Assembly: GCF_018917865.1 (NCBI RefSeq)
Contig: NZ_JAHLPM010000006.1
Span: 124,001-188,000, forward strand
Length of the DNA stretch: 64,000 nucleotides
Reading direction: 5' to 3'
Origin: Tissierella simiarum
Lineage (GTDB): Bacteria > Bacillota > Clostridia > Tissierellales > Tissierellaceae
The notes beneath the pieces were generated by a model that was given only the letters and a program-made list of their open reading frames with translations, was not told where the DNA came from and searched no databases. This document shows, piece after piece, positions 54,402 through 63,868 of the stretch. Position numbers and translations under genes: made by a program. Positions within the stretch are counted from its first letter, which is position 1. Every line of letters starts with the position of its first letter.

Positions 54402-55655
54402 ATGGCAATTAATTTTTTAACTCTTGGAATCAGCAGTGAACTTGAAGGTATATTGAAGAAAAATGGGATAGTAGAGCCCACACCTATTCAGGAGCAAGCT
54501 ATTCCACAACTTTTAAAAGGAAAGGATATTATAGCTCAAGCCCATACAGGAACAGGTAAAACTCTTGCTTTTATGCTTCCTATGATGGAGAGGATTGATA
54601 CAAAACAGTCTTTTATACAAGGTTTGATCATAACACCTACCAGGGAGTTGGCAATTCAGATTACTAATGAAGCTAAAAAACTTGCATCAGTGAAAGGTGT
54701 AAATATATTGGCAGCATATGGTGGGCAAGATGTAGATAAACAGATAAAAAAATTAAATCGTGGGATTCATTTAGTGATTGCTACACCAGGTCGTTTATTG
54801 GATCATATTAGAAGAAAAACTATCGACCTAAGTCAACTTAAAATGATTGTACTAGATGAAGCTGACGAAATGCTTCGTATGGGTTTTTTTGAAGATATAG
54901 AGAATATAATCCATGAGATTCCATGGAAACGACAGACCATGTTGTTTTCTGCTACAATACCACAGGAGGTTCGCTCTCTTGCTACTAGATATACAAAAGA
55001 TCCATATCAAATACAGATACAAGGAAGCAATATCACCTTGGATGAAATAAAGCAGATAGTAGTTGAAACTACAGATAGAGGAAAGCAGGATGCACTGTGT
55101 AAGGCTATTGACGAGTATAGACCATTTTTAGCAATAATTTTTTGTCGTACAAAAAGACGTGTATCTGCACTTAATGAAGATTTACAGGCAAGAGGGTATG
55201 ATTCTGATGAACTCCATGGAGATCTTAGCCAGGCAAAACGTGAGAAGGTTATGAAATCATTTAGAAAAGCAGAAATACAACTTCTTGTAGCAACAGATGT
55301 TGCTGCTCGCGGTTTGGATGTAGAAGGAATGACTCATGTATTTAATTATGATATACCTGAAGATGCTGAAGGATATATTCATCGTATAGGTCGTACAGGA
55401 CGGGGAGGACATACAGGTATTGCTGTTACCTTTGTTACACCTAAAGATAAAGATGCTTTAGCCATGATTGAAAGAAAAATTAAAATGACCTTAAAGAAAC
55501 AAAAAATAGAAAAGGAAAAAGATAAGAGAAGCACCAACAAAAATAAAAATTATAAAGAACAAAGAGAACCTAAGAGACAAAGGTTTAAAAAAGAAAAGGA
55601 TAGCAAATTTAAAAAAACATCAAAAAATAATAAAACTAGGCAGAAAAAAAGGTAA
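54402..55655 (+). CDS. DEAD-box RNA helicase (CshA/DeaD-like)
   Basis: 417 residues with all helicase motifs: Q motif ([10 protein letters not shown]), [26 protein letters not shown] (VLDEADEML), SAT, the [10 protein letters not shown] block and [11 protein letters not shown] Lys/Arg-rich tail (about 365-417) supplies general RNA affinity. It would unwind mRNA or rRNA during decay or ribosome assembly, often in the cold. It is monocistronic, with a terminator at 55684. Confidence 0.96.
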   Translation: MAINFLTLGISSELEGILKKNGIVEPTPIQEQAIPQLLKGKDIIAQAHTGTGKTLAFMLPMMERIDTKQSFIQGLIITPTRELAIQITNEAKKLASVKGVNILAAYGGQDVDKQIKKLNRGIHLVIATPGRLLDHIRRKTIDLSQLKMIVLDEADEMLRMGFFEDIENIIHEIPWKRQTMLFSATIPQEVRSLATRYTKDPYQIQIQGSNITLDEIKQIVVETTDRGKQDALCKAIDEYRPFLAIIFCRTKRRVSALNEDLQARGYDSDELHGDLSQAKREKVMKSFRKAEIQLLVATDVAARGLDVEGMTHVFNYDIPEDAEGYIHRIGRTGRGGHTGIAVTFVTPKDKDALAMIERKIKMTLKKQKIEKEKDKRSTNKNKNYKEQREPKRQRFKKEKDSKFKKTSKNNKTRQKKR

Positions 55656-55683
55656 TAGATTTTTGAATGTATGAAAAGAAAAC

Positions 55684-55724
55684 ATAGAGGCTTTATATAG
55701 TTGATTTAAAAGCCTCTATATTAG
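55684..55724. terminator. Bidirectional terminator
   Basis: ATAGAGGCTTT pairs with AAAGCCTCTAT, with T-runs on both sides. Confidence 0.82.
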
Positions 55725-56153
55725 TTTTTGAATTAAAAGTTTTAGGTTTTTCTCAAACTGTATATCAGCTTGAGAATCTCTTTTTTTTATTTTAGAATAA
55801 ACTTTATGTTTCCGACGGAGTTCTTGATTAAAATGGCGACGGGTTAGCAATTGGTCGATGTTTTCTGAAGATATAATAAGTCCATTTTGATTTATACATA
55901 CAGCCCCTTTAGAAAGAGCCATAGCTGCAAGTCCATAATCTTGTGTAATTACAATATCATTTTTCTCACTTTTATTTACAATATAATAATCTGCACTATC
56001 AGGAGATAAATCTACAGTTACAACTGTAGCATAATTATCTTCAATTTCATGAGCATAATTCTTTACTATAATAACATCTAAATTATATTCTTTACCTATT
56101 TTAATGGTTAGGTCAACAACAGGACAACCATCAGCATCTATAAGTATTTTCAT
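55716..56153 (-). CDS. YaiI/YqxD-family (DUF188) PIN-like protein
   Basis: 145 residues matching DUF188: MKILIDADGCPVVDLTI at the start (acidic cluster), VDLSPDSADYYIVN in the middle, and the TQDYGLAAMALSKGAVCINQNG segment. The family has a PIN-like nuclease fold with conserved Asp residues but no settled function. It is convergent with the helicase gene. Confidence 0.92.
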   Translation of the reverse strand: MKILIDADGCPVVDLTIKIGKEYNLDVIIVKNYAHEIEDNYATVVTVDLSPDSADYYIVNKSEKNDIVITQDYGLAAMALSKGAVCINQNGLIISSENIDQLLTRRHFNQELRRKHKVYSKIKKRDSQADIQFEKNLKLLIQKLI

Positions 56154-56324
56154 AATACCACCCCAATTTATTATATCACATTCTTACAGTGTTAAAAAAT
56201 TTTCGGTTCTATAATACATAGAGCAGTGAGTATATGTTATTATATACTAAAAGCTTTTTATGGATTAAAAAATAAATAGTTTTACTAAAGCTAAAAATTA
56301 TGTATAGATTAAGGAGTGTGAGAT

Positions 56325-57083
56325 ATGCTGAAATTAGTTTCATGGAATGTTAATGGACTTCGTGCCTGCGTAGAAAAGGGATTTTTAGATTATTTTAATG
56401 AAGTAGATGCAGATATTTTTTCCATTCAAGAGACTAAGTTGCAAGAGGGACAAATAAACTTGGATCTAGAAGGATATTATCAGTATTGGAATTATGCAGA
56501 AAAGAAAGGCTATTCAGGTACGGCAGTATTTACTAAAATAAAACCTATTAATGCTACTTATGGATTGGGAATAGAACATCATGATAATGAGGGAAGGGTA
56601 ATAACTTTAGAATTTGAAAAATTCTATTTAGTTAATGTTTATACTCCAAATTCACAAAGAGAGCTAGCAAGACTTAATTATAGAATGGAATGGGAAAATG
56701 ATTTTAGATGTTATTTAAAGGCATTAGATGAAAAAAAGCCTGTTATTTTATGTGGAGATTTAAATGTTGCTCATAAAGAGATAGATCTTAAGAATCCTAA
56801 GACTAACAGAAAGAATGCAGGATTTACTGATGAAGAAAGAGAAAAAATAACAGAGCTTTTAGATGATGGATTTATAGATACTTTTAGACACTTTTATCCA
56901 GAAAAAGAAGAGGTTTATACTTGGTGGTCTTATATGAGAAAGGCAAGAGAAAGAAATGCAGGGTGGAGAATAGACTATTTTTGTGTTTCAGAAAAATTGA
57001 AGGATAATTTAATAAGAGCAGATATACATGGACAAATCCTGGGTTCTGATCATTGTCCAGTAGAATTAGTTATTAAAAAATAA
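56325..57083 (+). CDS. exoA: Exodeoxyribonuclease III/AP endonuclease
   Basis: 252 residues of the EEP fold: [18 protein letters not shown] (metal Glu), [23 protein letters not shown] (Asp/Asn pair), and the catalytic His in [11 protein letters not shown] at the end. It repairs abasic sites and trims 3' ends. AAGGAGTGTG precedes the ATG. A hairpin follows at 57095. Confidence 0.96.
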   Translation: MLKLVSWNVNGLRACVEKGFLDYFNEVDADIFSIQETKLQEGQINLDLEGYYQYWNYAEKKGYSGTAVFTKIKPINATYGLGIEHHDNEGRVITLEFEKFYLVNVYTPNSQRELARLNYRMEWENDFRCYLKALDEKKPVILCGDLNVAHKEIDLKNPKTNRKNAGFTDEEREKITELLDDGFIDTFRHFYPEKEEVYTWWSYMRKARERNAGWRIDYFCVSEKLKDNLIRADIHGQILGSDHCPVELVIKK

Positions 57084-57094
57084 GCAGTTTATAA

Positions 57095-57127
57095 AACTTT
57101 GGCAGGGATTAATTCCCTGTCAAAGTT
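57095..57127 (+). terminator. Terminator-like hairpin after exoA
   Basis: AACTTTGGCAGGGA pairs with TCCCTGTCAAAGTT (one G-U). There is no T-run, so termination is uncertain. Confidence 0.55.
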
Positions 57128-57174
57128 CTATAGGCAGCTTTATTATATAAAATTTAATCTAATATTTAACAATA

Positions 57175-57203
57175 TTGATTAGGTATGAGTGCTAAAGTAT
57201 AAT
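57175..57203 (+). promoter_or_regulatory. Sigma-A promoter of the MacB-like ABC operon
   Basis: TTGATT, a 17-base spacer, then a perfect TATAAT, 31 bases before the start. Confidence 0.75.
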
Positions 57204-57233
57204 AATAAATTATAAAGATAGGGGTGAGACTAG

Positions 57234-57938
57234 TTGAACAAATATATAGAATTAAAAGAAGTTAAAAAGGTTTACAAAATGGGAGAAGTAAATATAAAGG
57301 CTTTAGACGGTGTATCTTTTTCTGTAGATAAAGGAGAATTTGTAGTAGTTGTAGGACCAAGTGGTGCTGGTAAGAGTACTGTTCTAAACATACTAGGAGG
57401 AATGGATTCTACTAGTAGTGGGCAAATAATGGTAGATGGAAGTGAAGTAAGTAAATATAATTCAAAACAGCTGGCAACTTATAGAAGATACGATATAGGC
57501 TTTGTTTTTCAATTTTATAATTTAGTTCAAAACCTTACATCCCTTGAGAATATAGAACTTGCTACACAGATATGTAAAGATCCTCTTAATCCACAAAAGG
57601 TTTTAGAACAAGTAGGACTTAAAGATAGAAAGGACAATTTTCCTGCTCAATTATCAGGTGGAGAGCAACAAAGAGTGGCTATAGCAAGAGCCTTAGCTAA
57701 AAATCCTAAGTTGCTACTATGTGACGAACCAACAGGAGCTTTAGATTATAATACAGGAAAATCTATTTTAAAGCTATTACAAGATACAAGTAAGGACCGA
57801 GGTATGACAGTAATTGTTGTTACCCATAATTTAGCTATTTCACCTATGGCAGATAAGACTATCAAAATTAAAAATGGTAAAGTAGATAGTATTGAACTTA
57901 ATGATAATCCAGTACCTGTAGAAAGGATTGAGTGGTAA
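57234..57938 (+). CDS. ABC transporter ATP-binding protein (MacB/LolD type)
   Basis: 234 residues: Walker [11 protein letters not shown]-loop [12 protein letters not shown], signature [15 protein letters not shown], Walker [13 protein letters not shown], and the switch His in VVTHN. The TTG start lies behind AGGGGTGAG. It is coupled to the FtsX-like permease that starts two bases after its stop. MacB-type pumps act by mechanotransmission on substrates outside the membrane rather than by transport through it. Confidence 0.95.
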   Translation: MNKYIELKEVKKVYKMGEVNIKALDGVSFSVDKGEFVVVVGPSGAGKSTVLNILGGMDSTSSGQIMVDGSEVSKYNSKQLATYRRYDIGFVFQFYNLVQNLTSLENIELATQICKDPLNPQKVLEQVGLKDRKDNFPAQLSGGEQQRVAIARALAKNPKLLLCDEPTGALDYNTGKSILKLLQDTSKDRGMTVIVVTHNLAISPMADKTIKIKNGKVDSIELNDNPVPVERIEW

Positions 57939-57940
57939 TA

Positions 57941-60900
57941 ATGAAGAATGCCTTATTTAAGGATACCTTTAGAGAAATAAGAAGGACTCTTAGTAGATTT
58001 CTTTCTATTTTTGCAATAGTAGCTTTGGGAGTATCATTTTTTGCTGGGCTTAAGGCTACATCTCCAGATATGAAAATTACCGCTGATAAGTATTTTGATG
58101 ATTATAGGCTAATGGACATAAGAGTCATTTCGACTATGGGGTTTAATGATAATGATATAAATGCTATAAAGAAAGTATCTGGAGCAGAAGGAATTTTCCC
58201 TAGCTATTCTATGGATGCTTTAGTTAATGTTAATGATAAAGATAGAGTTGTAAAGATTCTCACTGTACCTATGGATAAAATTCATAATCCTGATAAGTCT
58301 TATATTAACAGAATTAAATTAGTAGAAGGAAGATATCCTGAAAAGCCAGGAGAATGTTTGGCTGAAAGAGGGAAAATGCTGGAATCTTCAATGTCTATTG
58401 GTTCAACTCTTAAATTATCTTCTGGCTCTGATAAGGATATCAGTGAAAGCTTGAAGACCGATGAATTCACTATTGTAGGTATAGTGGAAACTCCTTATTA
58501 CATTTCTTTTGAAAGAGGCACGAGTACTATTGGAAACGGTAAAATAAACAGTTTTATTATGATTCCTGAAGAAGACTTTAATATGTCTGTTTATACAGAT
58601 GTTTTTATTACAGTGAAAGAAGCTAGGGAAGTACTTTGTTATGATGATGAATACGATAATATTCTTGATCCTATAAAAGAATCTATTAAGAATATTGGGA
58701 AAGATAGGGCTAAGATGCGCTATGACGAAGTAATTTTAGAGGCTAACCAGGAACTTAATGCTAATAAAAGAGAGCTAGAAGAAGCAGAAGAAAAACAAAG
58801 AATAGAACTTTCAGATGCTGAGTCTAAACTTGAGAAAGCTAAAAAACAAATAGAAGATGGAGAAAAAGAACTTAATAAAAAAGAAAGAGAGTTTAATACC
58901 CTTATAAAAGATGCTGAAAGTAAATTAAAAGAGGAAAGTAAGAAATTAGAAGATGGAGAGAAAGAATATAATCTAAAGCTTCAATCTTTCAATGAAATGA
59001 AAATTCAATCTAAGGAAAAGTTTTTAGAAGCGGAACAAAAGATAGATTATGCACAAAAAGAAATAGATAAGAAAGAGGCTGAAATTAATCAACTTAAAAC
59101 TACTTTAAGTTCCATTACTAATGAAGAAGAAAAGGCTAAGATTAAAGCTATTATAGAAACAGGGGAGAAGGAGTTATCTTATGCTAAAGCTCAATTAGCA
59201 TCATCCAGAACTGAGTTAGAAAATAATAAGATGAGTATTTCTAAGGGAGAAAATGAATTAGCTAATGCAAAGAAAACCTTGATTGTTGGTAAAGAGCAAC
59301 TGGAAAAAGAGAGGGAAAGATTAGAAGAATCTAAGAAAAAAGCTTCAGATGAATTTTTAGCTGCTCATAAAAAGCTGGATAATTCTAAAAAGGATTTTGA
59401 AAAGGGACAAAAAGAATATGAAGATGCAAAGACAAAATCAAATAATAAGATAGAGGAAGCTCATAAGAAAATAGCTGATGCAGAAAAAGAGATAAAAAAA
59501 CTGGAAAAACCTAAGTGGTACGTAATAAAAAGAAGTGAAACCTTAGACTTTATTGATTATGGCATGGCTGCAGACAGAATAGATGCTATTTCTCAAGTGT
59601 TTCCAGTATTTTTCTTTGTTATAGCTGTATTAGTTTGTCTTACTACTATGACAAGAATGGTTGATGAACAAAGAACTTATATAGGTACATTTAAGGCATT
59701 GGGATATAGTGGAACGGCCATAGCCTCAAAATACCTAATATATGCTACTGCTGCCAGCATTAGTGGAAGTATAGTAGGTTTATTAGTAGGATTTAAGGTA
59801 TTTCCAACTGTGATTTTTAATGCTTATAGAATTATGTATACCATGCCTCCTATCATAACAGAATTTAACGTATTTTATGCTATTATTTCAACGGCTTTTG
59901 CCGTTCTTGCGACTACGTTAGCAGCTTTGGTAGCCTGTTATAATGAGCTTGTAGAAACACCTGCATTACTTATGAGACCCAAGTCTCCAAAGGCTGGTAA
60001 GAGAATCTTATTGGAAAGAATTAAATTTATATGGTCTAGGTTTAATTTTACTCAGAAGGTTACTGCTAGAAATTTATTTAGATATAAAAAACGTTTTATT
60101 ATGACTATTGTTGGGATTAGCGGTTGTACAGCACTGTTGTTAGCAGGGTTTGGATTGAAGGATTCTATAGTATCTATTGCTACTAAACAATTCGATGAAA
60201 TATATCAGTATGACATGGCGATAGAATTAAAGAATGGTATAAAATCAGGAGAAGCTATAGATCTTATAAACATTATGGATAAAGATAGTAGAATTTCTGA
60301 TTACATGTTTATGAAAGAACAAAATATTGATATAGGAAAAGGAAGTACTGAAAAAACTGTTTCTCTAATAGTTCCTGAAAATATTGATAATATAAGGAAT
60401 TTTATTGTTTTAAGAAATCGTACTACTGGAGAAACTGTACCTTTTAATAATGAAGGTGTTGTGTTGACCGAAAAACTAGCTAAAATCCTTGAAGTTGAAA
60501 TAGGAGATGAAATATATATAAAAGATGAGAATAATAAAATAAATGTAAAAGTAATAGGCATTACAGAAAATTATGTTGCCCATTATATTTATATGTCACC
60601 AAATTTATTTGAGTCTATTTATGAGGAAAATATAGAGTTTCAAAAAATAGTAGCAAAAACCACAGAGATATCGGAGAGTTTTGAAGATAAGATTTCTAGA
60701 GATCTATTAAAAGATGACGAAGTTGCTTCTATAAATTTTACTACAGGTGTTAGTAAAAACTTTAAGGATATAATAGGTAGTCTTAATTATGTTGTCTTAG
60801 TCTTAATTGCTTCTGCAGGGGCTTTAGCTTTTGTGGTGCTTTATAATCTGACCAATATTAATGTAAGTGAAAGAATTAGAGAAATTGCTACCATTAAGGT

Positions 60901-61183
60901 ACTAGGATTCTATGATAAAGAAGTTTCAACCTATGTTTATAGAGAAAACTTTATACTTACTTTAATTGGAATGATGCTAGGACTTATATTAGGGACATTT
61001 TTGCATAAGTTCATTGTTGTTACTGGAGAAATAGAGTATGTAATGTTTGGGCGTAATATCAATGCCATAAGTTATGTGTATTCTTCAATGCTTACTATAT
61101 TATTTGCAGGGTTGGTTAATTTTGTGATGTACTTTAGATTAAAGAGAGTAGGAATGGTAGAGTCTTTGAAATCAGTAGATTAA
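57941..61183 (+). CDS. FtsX-like ABC permease with long coiled-coil insertion
   Basis: About 1080 residues. An N-terminal membrane helix (about 18-38) is followed by a MacB-like outer domain, a Lys/Glu-rich coiled coil of roughly 250 residues (about 265-525, repeats of EEAEEKQRIELSDAESKLEK type), then a first FtsX block of three helices (about 550-665), a second outer domain, and a second FtsX block (about 955-1075) ending KRVGMVESLKSVD. It pairs with the ATPase just upstream. The coiled coil probably projects outside and could reach wall components or a partner enzyme. The ATG at 57941 was preferred over a GTG at 57932. Substrate unknown. Confidence 0.9.
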   Translation: MKNALFKDTFREIRRTLSRFLSIFAIVALGVSFFAGLKATSPDMKITADKYFDDYRLMDIRVISTMGFNDNDINAIKKVSGAEGIFPSYSMDALVNVNDKDRVVKILTVPMDKIHNPDKSYINRIKLVEGRYPEKPGECLAERGKMLESSMSIGSTLKLSSGSDKDISESLKTDEFTIVGIVETPYYISFERGTSTIGNGKINSFIMIPEEDFNMSVYTDVFITVKEAREVLCYDDEYDNILDPIKESIKNIGKDRAKMRYDEVILEANQELNANKRELEEAEEKQRIELSDAESKLEKAKKQIEDGEKELNKKEREFNTLIKDAESKLKEESKKLEDGEKEYNLKLQSFNEMKIQSKEKFLEAEQKIDYAQKEIDKKEAEINQLKTTLSSITNEEEKAKIKAIIETGEKELSYAKAQLASSRTELENNKMSISKGENELANAKKTLIVGKEQLEKERERLEESKKKASDEFLAAHKKLDNSKKDFEKGQKEYEDAKTKSNNKIEEAHKKIADAEKEIKKLEKPKWYVIKRSETLDFIDYGMAADRIDAISQVFPVFFFVIAVLVCLTTMTRMVDEQRTYIGTFKALGYSGTAIASKYLIYATAASISGSIVGLLVGFKVFPTVIFNAYRIMYTMPPIITEFNVFYAIISTAFAVLATTLAALVACYNELVETPALLMRPKSPKAGKRILLERIKFIWSRFNFTQKVTARNLFRYKKRFIMTIVGISGCTALLLAGFGLKDSIVSIATKQFDEIYQYDMAIELKNGIKSGEAIDLINIMDKDSRISDYMFMKEQNIDIGKGSTEKTVSLIVPENIDNIRNFIVLRNRTTGETVPFNNEGVVLTEKLAKILEVEIGDEIYIKDENNKINVKVIGITENYVAHYIYMSPNLFESIYEENIEFQKIVAKTTEISESFEDKISRDLLKDDEVASINFTTGVSKNFKDIIGSLNYVVLVLIASAGALAFVVLYNLTNINVSERIREIATIKVLGFYDKEVSTYVYRENFILTLIGMMLGLILGTFLHKFIVVTGEIEYVMFGRNINAISYVYSSMLTILFAGLVNFVMYFRLKRVGMVESLKSVD

Positions 61184-61240
61184 TTTGTATATGAGTATAT
61201 TAATATAATTCAGAAAAATATAGTTTTAAGTTTTTTAAAC

Positions 61241-61276
61241 ATTCCGTAAGAGATAATTTTCTTACGGGATTTTTTG
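61241..61276 (+). terminator. Terminator of the MacB-like operon
   Basis: ATTCCGTAAG pairs with CTTACGGGAT followed by TTTTTG. Confidence 0.85.
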
Positions 61277-61339
61277 TATGGTTCTGGAATATATTTAAAT
61301 ATAAATACTAGTAATAAAAAGTTAATTAATAGGGAATGC

Positions 61340-61368
61340 TTTACATTATGAAAGAAACCTTATATAAT
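61340..61368 (+). promoter_or_regulatory. Sigma-A promoter of the ABC-F leader
   Basis: TTTACA, a 17-base spacer, then a perfect TATAAT (61363-61368). Confidence 0.8.
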
Positions 61369-61398
61369 AGAATACAATAATTATACTTAGAGGAGATG

Positions 61399-61527
61399 AG
61401 AGTCTAAAATGAGTAACTACGTAATTCTTACAGTTAATTTAATTTAACCAAGGGATGGGTGCGTCCTTTTTTAAGTTAAATTAAATTAATATAGGAATAC
61501 GTAGTGAAGGATTGAAGGCTCTTTTTA
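61399..61527 (+). promoter_or_regulatory. Attenuator fold of the ABC-F leader
   Basis: Nested structure: TTAATTTAATTTAA with TTAAATTAAATTAA, CTACGTA with TACGTAG, and AGAGTCT with AGGCTCT just before a T-run (61521-61526). An inner hairpin AAGGGA/TCCTTT also ends in T. The leader ORF lies inside. A second, stronger terminator at 61658 gives another stop point before the gene. Confidence 0.7.
61409..61447 (+). CDS. Leader peptide of the ABC-F gene (MSNYVILTVNLI)
   Basis: AGAGGAGA (61389-61396) precedes a 12-codon ORF with a hydrophobic C terminus. The codons themselves form the left arm of a large stem: 61418-61447 is largely complementary to about 61473-61504. A ribosome stalled on this ORF by an antibiotic would break that stem. 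This is the usual design of leaders for ribosome-protection ABC-F and erm genes. Confidence 0.65.
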   Translation: MSNYVILTVNLI

Positions 61528-61657
61528 TGTTGTATTTATTTTCTATATGTTATTAGAGATATTTATAATTGTTAATATATAGATGATACAGAATAATCTC
61601 TTATGGAATTTTATTAAGTATAATTATTTATTTTTAATAGAAGAGATTAATAGTGTT

Positions 61658-61697
61658 AAAAGGAAAGAGGAGTTTAAATATCCCCTTTCCTTTTTTT
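61658..61697 (+). terminator. Terminator immediately upstream of the ABC-F ribosome site
   Basis: AAAAGGAAAGAGG pairs with CCCCTTTCCTTTT (one mismatch) and a seven-T run, 20 bases before the ABC-F start. It must be read through for expression. Confidence 0.85.
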
Positions 61698-61718
61698 ATT
61701 TTTTGAGGAGGTTAGAAT

Positions 61719-63266
61719 ATGAGTATTTTAAATGTTGAAAAATTAAGTTTTTCTTTTGGAGATAAGGTGATATTGAAGGATGTTTCATTTCGCCTTCTAA
61801 AAGGAGAACATGCAGGACTTGTAGGAGTTAATGGTGCTGGTAAAACCACTTTTTTTAATCTTTTAATGGGTAATTTAATTCCAGACGAAGGATCTATATA
61901 TAAAGCTTCATCGGCAAATATTGGTTATCTAGACCAACATTCAAAGCTTGAAGAAGGATATACTATTGAAAATGTTCTAAAATCAGCTTTTAGTGATTTA
62001 TATCTTATAGAAAAAGAAATGTTAGAAGTTGGTGAAAATATGGCTAATGCCAGTGAAGATGAAATGGAAAAACTTCTTACTAAATTTAGTAATTTGCAGG
62101 AAACATTATATGCAAAAGACTTTTATAAGATAGATAGTTTAGTAGATAATGTAGCAAGGGGATTAGGTTTGCAATTGTTAGGAATGGATACTCCTATAGG
62201 CAAATTAAGTGGTGGTCAGCGAACTAAAGTAAAGCTTGCAAGACTTCTTCTTAAAAATCCAGACCTACTACTTTTAGATGAACCTACTAACCATTTAGAT
62301 AAAGAACATATAGAATGGCTATCAAATTATTTAATAAACTATCCCAATTGCTTTATAGTAATATCCCATGATGAAAATTTTTTAAACAGAATAACAAATG
62401 TAATTTTCCATATTAATTATGGTTCTCTAAACCGTTATCCAGGCAACTATGAAAAGTTTTTAAGCCTTAAAGATGACGAAGAAAAAAGATATATTGAAAT
62501 GTACAATAAACAGCAGAGCGAAATTAAACGTATGGAAGAGTTTATAAGTAAAAACATTGTTAGGGCTTCTACTACTAAAAGGGCTCAAAGTAGGAGAAAA
62601 CAACTTGAAAAAATTGAAAGGTTAGAAAAGCCAAAGAATCTCCCAAGACCTTCTTTTTCATTTTTATCTGCTCGTGAATCTGGAGAATCTGTATTTAAAA
62701 GTTTAAATATGGATATTGGATATAATTATCCAATTATAAAAAGTTTAAGCTTAAAGCTTTCAAGGGGGGAGAAAATTGCTATAGTAGGATGTAATGGAAT
62801 AGGAAAATCTACCCTTCTAAAAACTATAATGGGAATTATCCCACCGTTAAATGGAAAAATTGAAATGGGAAATTATATTTTTCCAGTATATTTTGAGCAA
62901 GAGATTATGGGTGGAAACAACACCCCTATGGATGAAGTATGGAATGATTTTCCTCAGAAAAAACGAGAGGAGATACGAAAATCTCTTGCAAGATGTGGAC
63001 TTAAAGAGGAGCATATTCTTAAAAAAATGTCTGCATTAAGTGGTGGAGAGCAGGCAAAGGTTAGACTATGCAAACTAATGATGAAACCTAGTAATTGGCT
63101 TCTTCTTGATGAACCAACAAATCATTTGGATATTAGTGCCAAAGAAGCTTTAAAAGAAGCACTTATTGCCTATAATGGAACGATACTTCTAGTTTGTCAT
63201 GAGAAGGAATTTTATGAAAGCTGGGTAACCGATATATGGAATATGGAAGATTATATCTATCGGTAA
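61719..63266 (+). CDS. ABC-F family ATPase (possible ribosome-protection protein)
   Basis: 515 residues with two nucleotide-binding domains and no membrane segments: GVNGAGKTT, LSGGQRTKVKLARL, LLLLDEPTNHLD in the first; GCNGIGKST, LSGGEQAKVRLCKL, LLLDEPTNHLD in the second. The interdomain linker (about 245-310, FISKNIVRASTTKRAQSRRKQLEKIERLEKP) is the arm that reaches toward the ribosomal peptidyl-transferase centre. GAGGAGG precedes the ATG. The long leader with peptide ORF and terminators suggests antibiotic-inducible expression, as in VmlR, Lsa or Vga relatives. A housekeeping EttA-like role cannot be excluded. Confidence 0.92.
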   Translation: MSILNVEKLSFSFGDKVILKDVSFRLLKGEHAGLVGVNGAGKTTFFNLLMGNLIPDEGSIYKASSANIGYLDQHSKLEEGYTIENVLKSAFSDLYLIEKEMLEVGENMANASEDEMEKLLTKFSNLQETLYAKDFYKIDSLVDNVARGLGLQLLGMDTPIGKLSGGQRTKVKLARLLLKNPDLLLLDEPTNHLDKEHIEWLSNYLINYPNCFIVISHDENFLNRITNVIFHINYGSLNRYPGNYEKFLSLKDDEEKRYIEMYNKQQSEIKRMEEFISKNIVRASTTKRAQSRRKQLEKIERLEKPKNLPRPSFSFLSARESGESVFKSLNMDIGYNYPIIKSLSLKLSRGEKIAIVGCNGIGKSTLLKTIMGIIPPLNGKIEMGNYIFPVYFEQEIMGGNNTPMDEVWNDFPQKKREEIRKSLARCGLKEEHILKKMSALSGGEQAKVRLCKLMMKPSNWLLLDEPTNHLDISAKEALKEALIAYNGTILLVCHEKEFYESWVTDIWNMEDYIYR

Positions 63267-63304
63267 TTATATGAAGACTTTCATAACATTATATTCTTGA
63301 AATA

Positions 63305-63345
63305 AGCATATGGAAATATATTTGCAGCATATATTTCCATATGCT
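63305..63345. terminator. 17-bp perfect inverted repeat after ABC-F, overlapping the next promoter
   Basis: 63305-63321 pairs perfectly with 63329-63345 around TTGCAGC. It may terminate the ABC-F transcript. The loop and right arm also contain the -35 and spacer of the next promoter. Confidence 0.65.
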
Positions 63346-63350
63346 ATAAT
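63322..63350 (+). promoter_or_regulatory. Sigma-A promoter of the 63.4 kb leader
   Basis: TTGCAG, a 17-base spacer, then a perfect TATAAT (63345-63350). Confidence 0.7.
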
Positions 63351-63398
63351 ATGATTAAGATTAAATAAATAGTAGAGATGAATAAGGGAGAGAAGTTG

Positions 63399-63422
63399 AT
63401 GTCAGCGTTTGTTCTTAACTAA
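63399..63422 (+). CDS. Leader peptide ORF (MSAFVLN)
   Basis: AAGGGAGAGAAG precedes ATG TCA GCG TTT GTT CTT AAC TAA, 49 bases after the promoter. The AFVL core resembles short stalling peptides of the IFVI/IAVV type known from erm leaders, though this is a loose likeness. Hairpins TCAACT/AGTTGA (63424-63439) and AACCTA/TAGGTT follow. Confidence 0.5.
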   Translation: MSAFVLN

Positions 63423-63546
63423 ATCAACTAAATAGTTGAATCTTAAAAAACTTTTTTAACCTAGGATGTTTTAGGTTTATTTGTCGATGGTTTTTTAGGA
63501 GTAGGTTAGGAACACGGATATCATTAGACCTTGTAATATATTGTTT

Positions 63547-63571
63547 AACCGTGCTTTTGCACGGTTATTTT
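63547..63571 (+). terminator. GC-rich leader terminator
   Basis: AACCGTGC-TTTT-GCACGGTT followed by ATTTTGC. It lies between the leader ORF and the next gene. Confidence 0.8.
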
Positions 63572-63703
63572 GCTAAAGGAGAATACTTATATAGTTATAA
63601 GTTTACTTGTAAGCTTATTTTAAATTTCTAGTAATTTGGTATAGTTTTTAAAATACCAGTAAACTAAGATTTAAAAAAGTTTTTTGGCATATTTTTAGAT
63701 TAT

Positions 63704-63746
63704 AAAAAAGGCTGTAGTGACTTTGTGTTGCTATGGTCTTTTTTGT
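63704..63746 (+). terminator. Second leader terminator
   Basis: AAAAAGGCTGTAG pairs with CTATGGTCTTTTT through G-U pairs and ends in a long T-run. Between it and 63869, a TTG-started 11-codon ORF behind AAAAGGAGAAGC (63812-63847) is visible but weak. Confidence 0.65.
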
Positions 63747-63868
63747 TTTTTATTCATGTTTCTAATTTACTTTCAAATACAACCGTCATTCTTAGTTTCT
63801 AAAAGGAGAAGCTTGACTAAATTTAAATATAAGGTAATTGAAAATTAAGATACGGAGGGTTATCAGCG

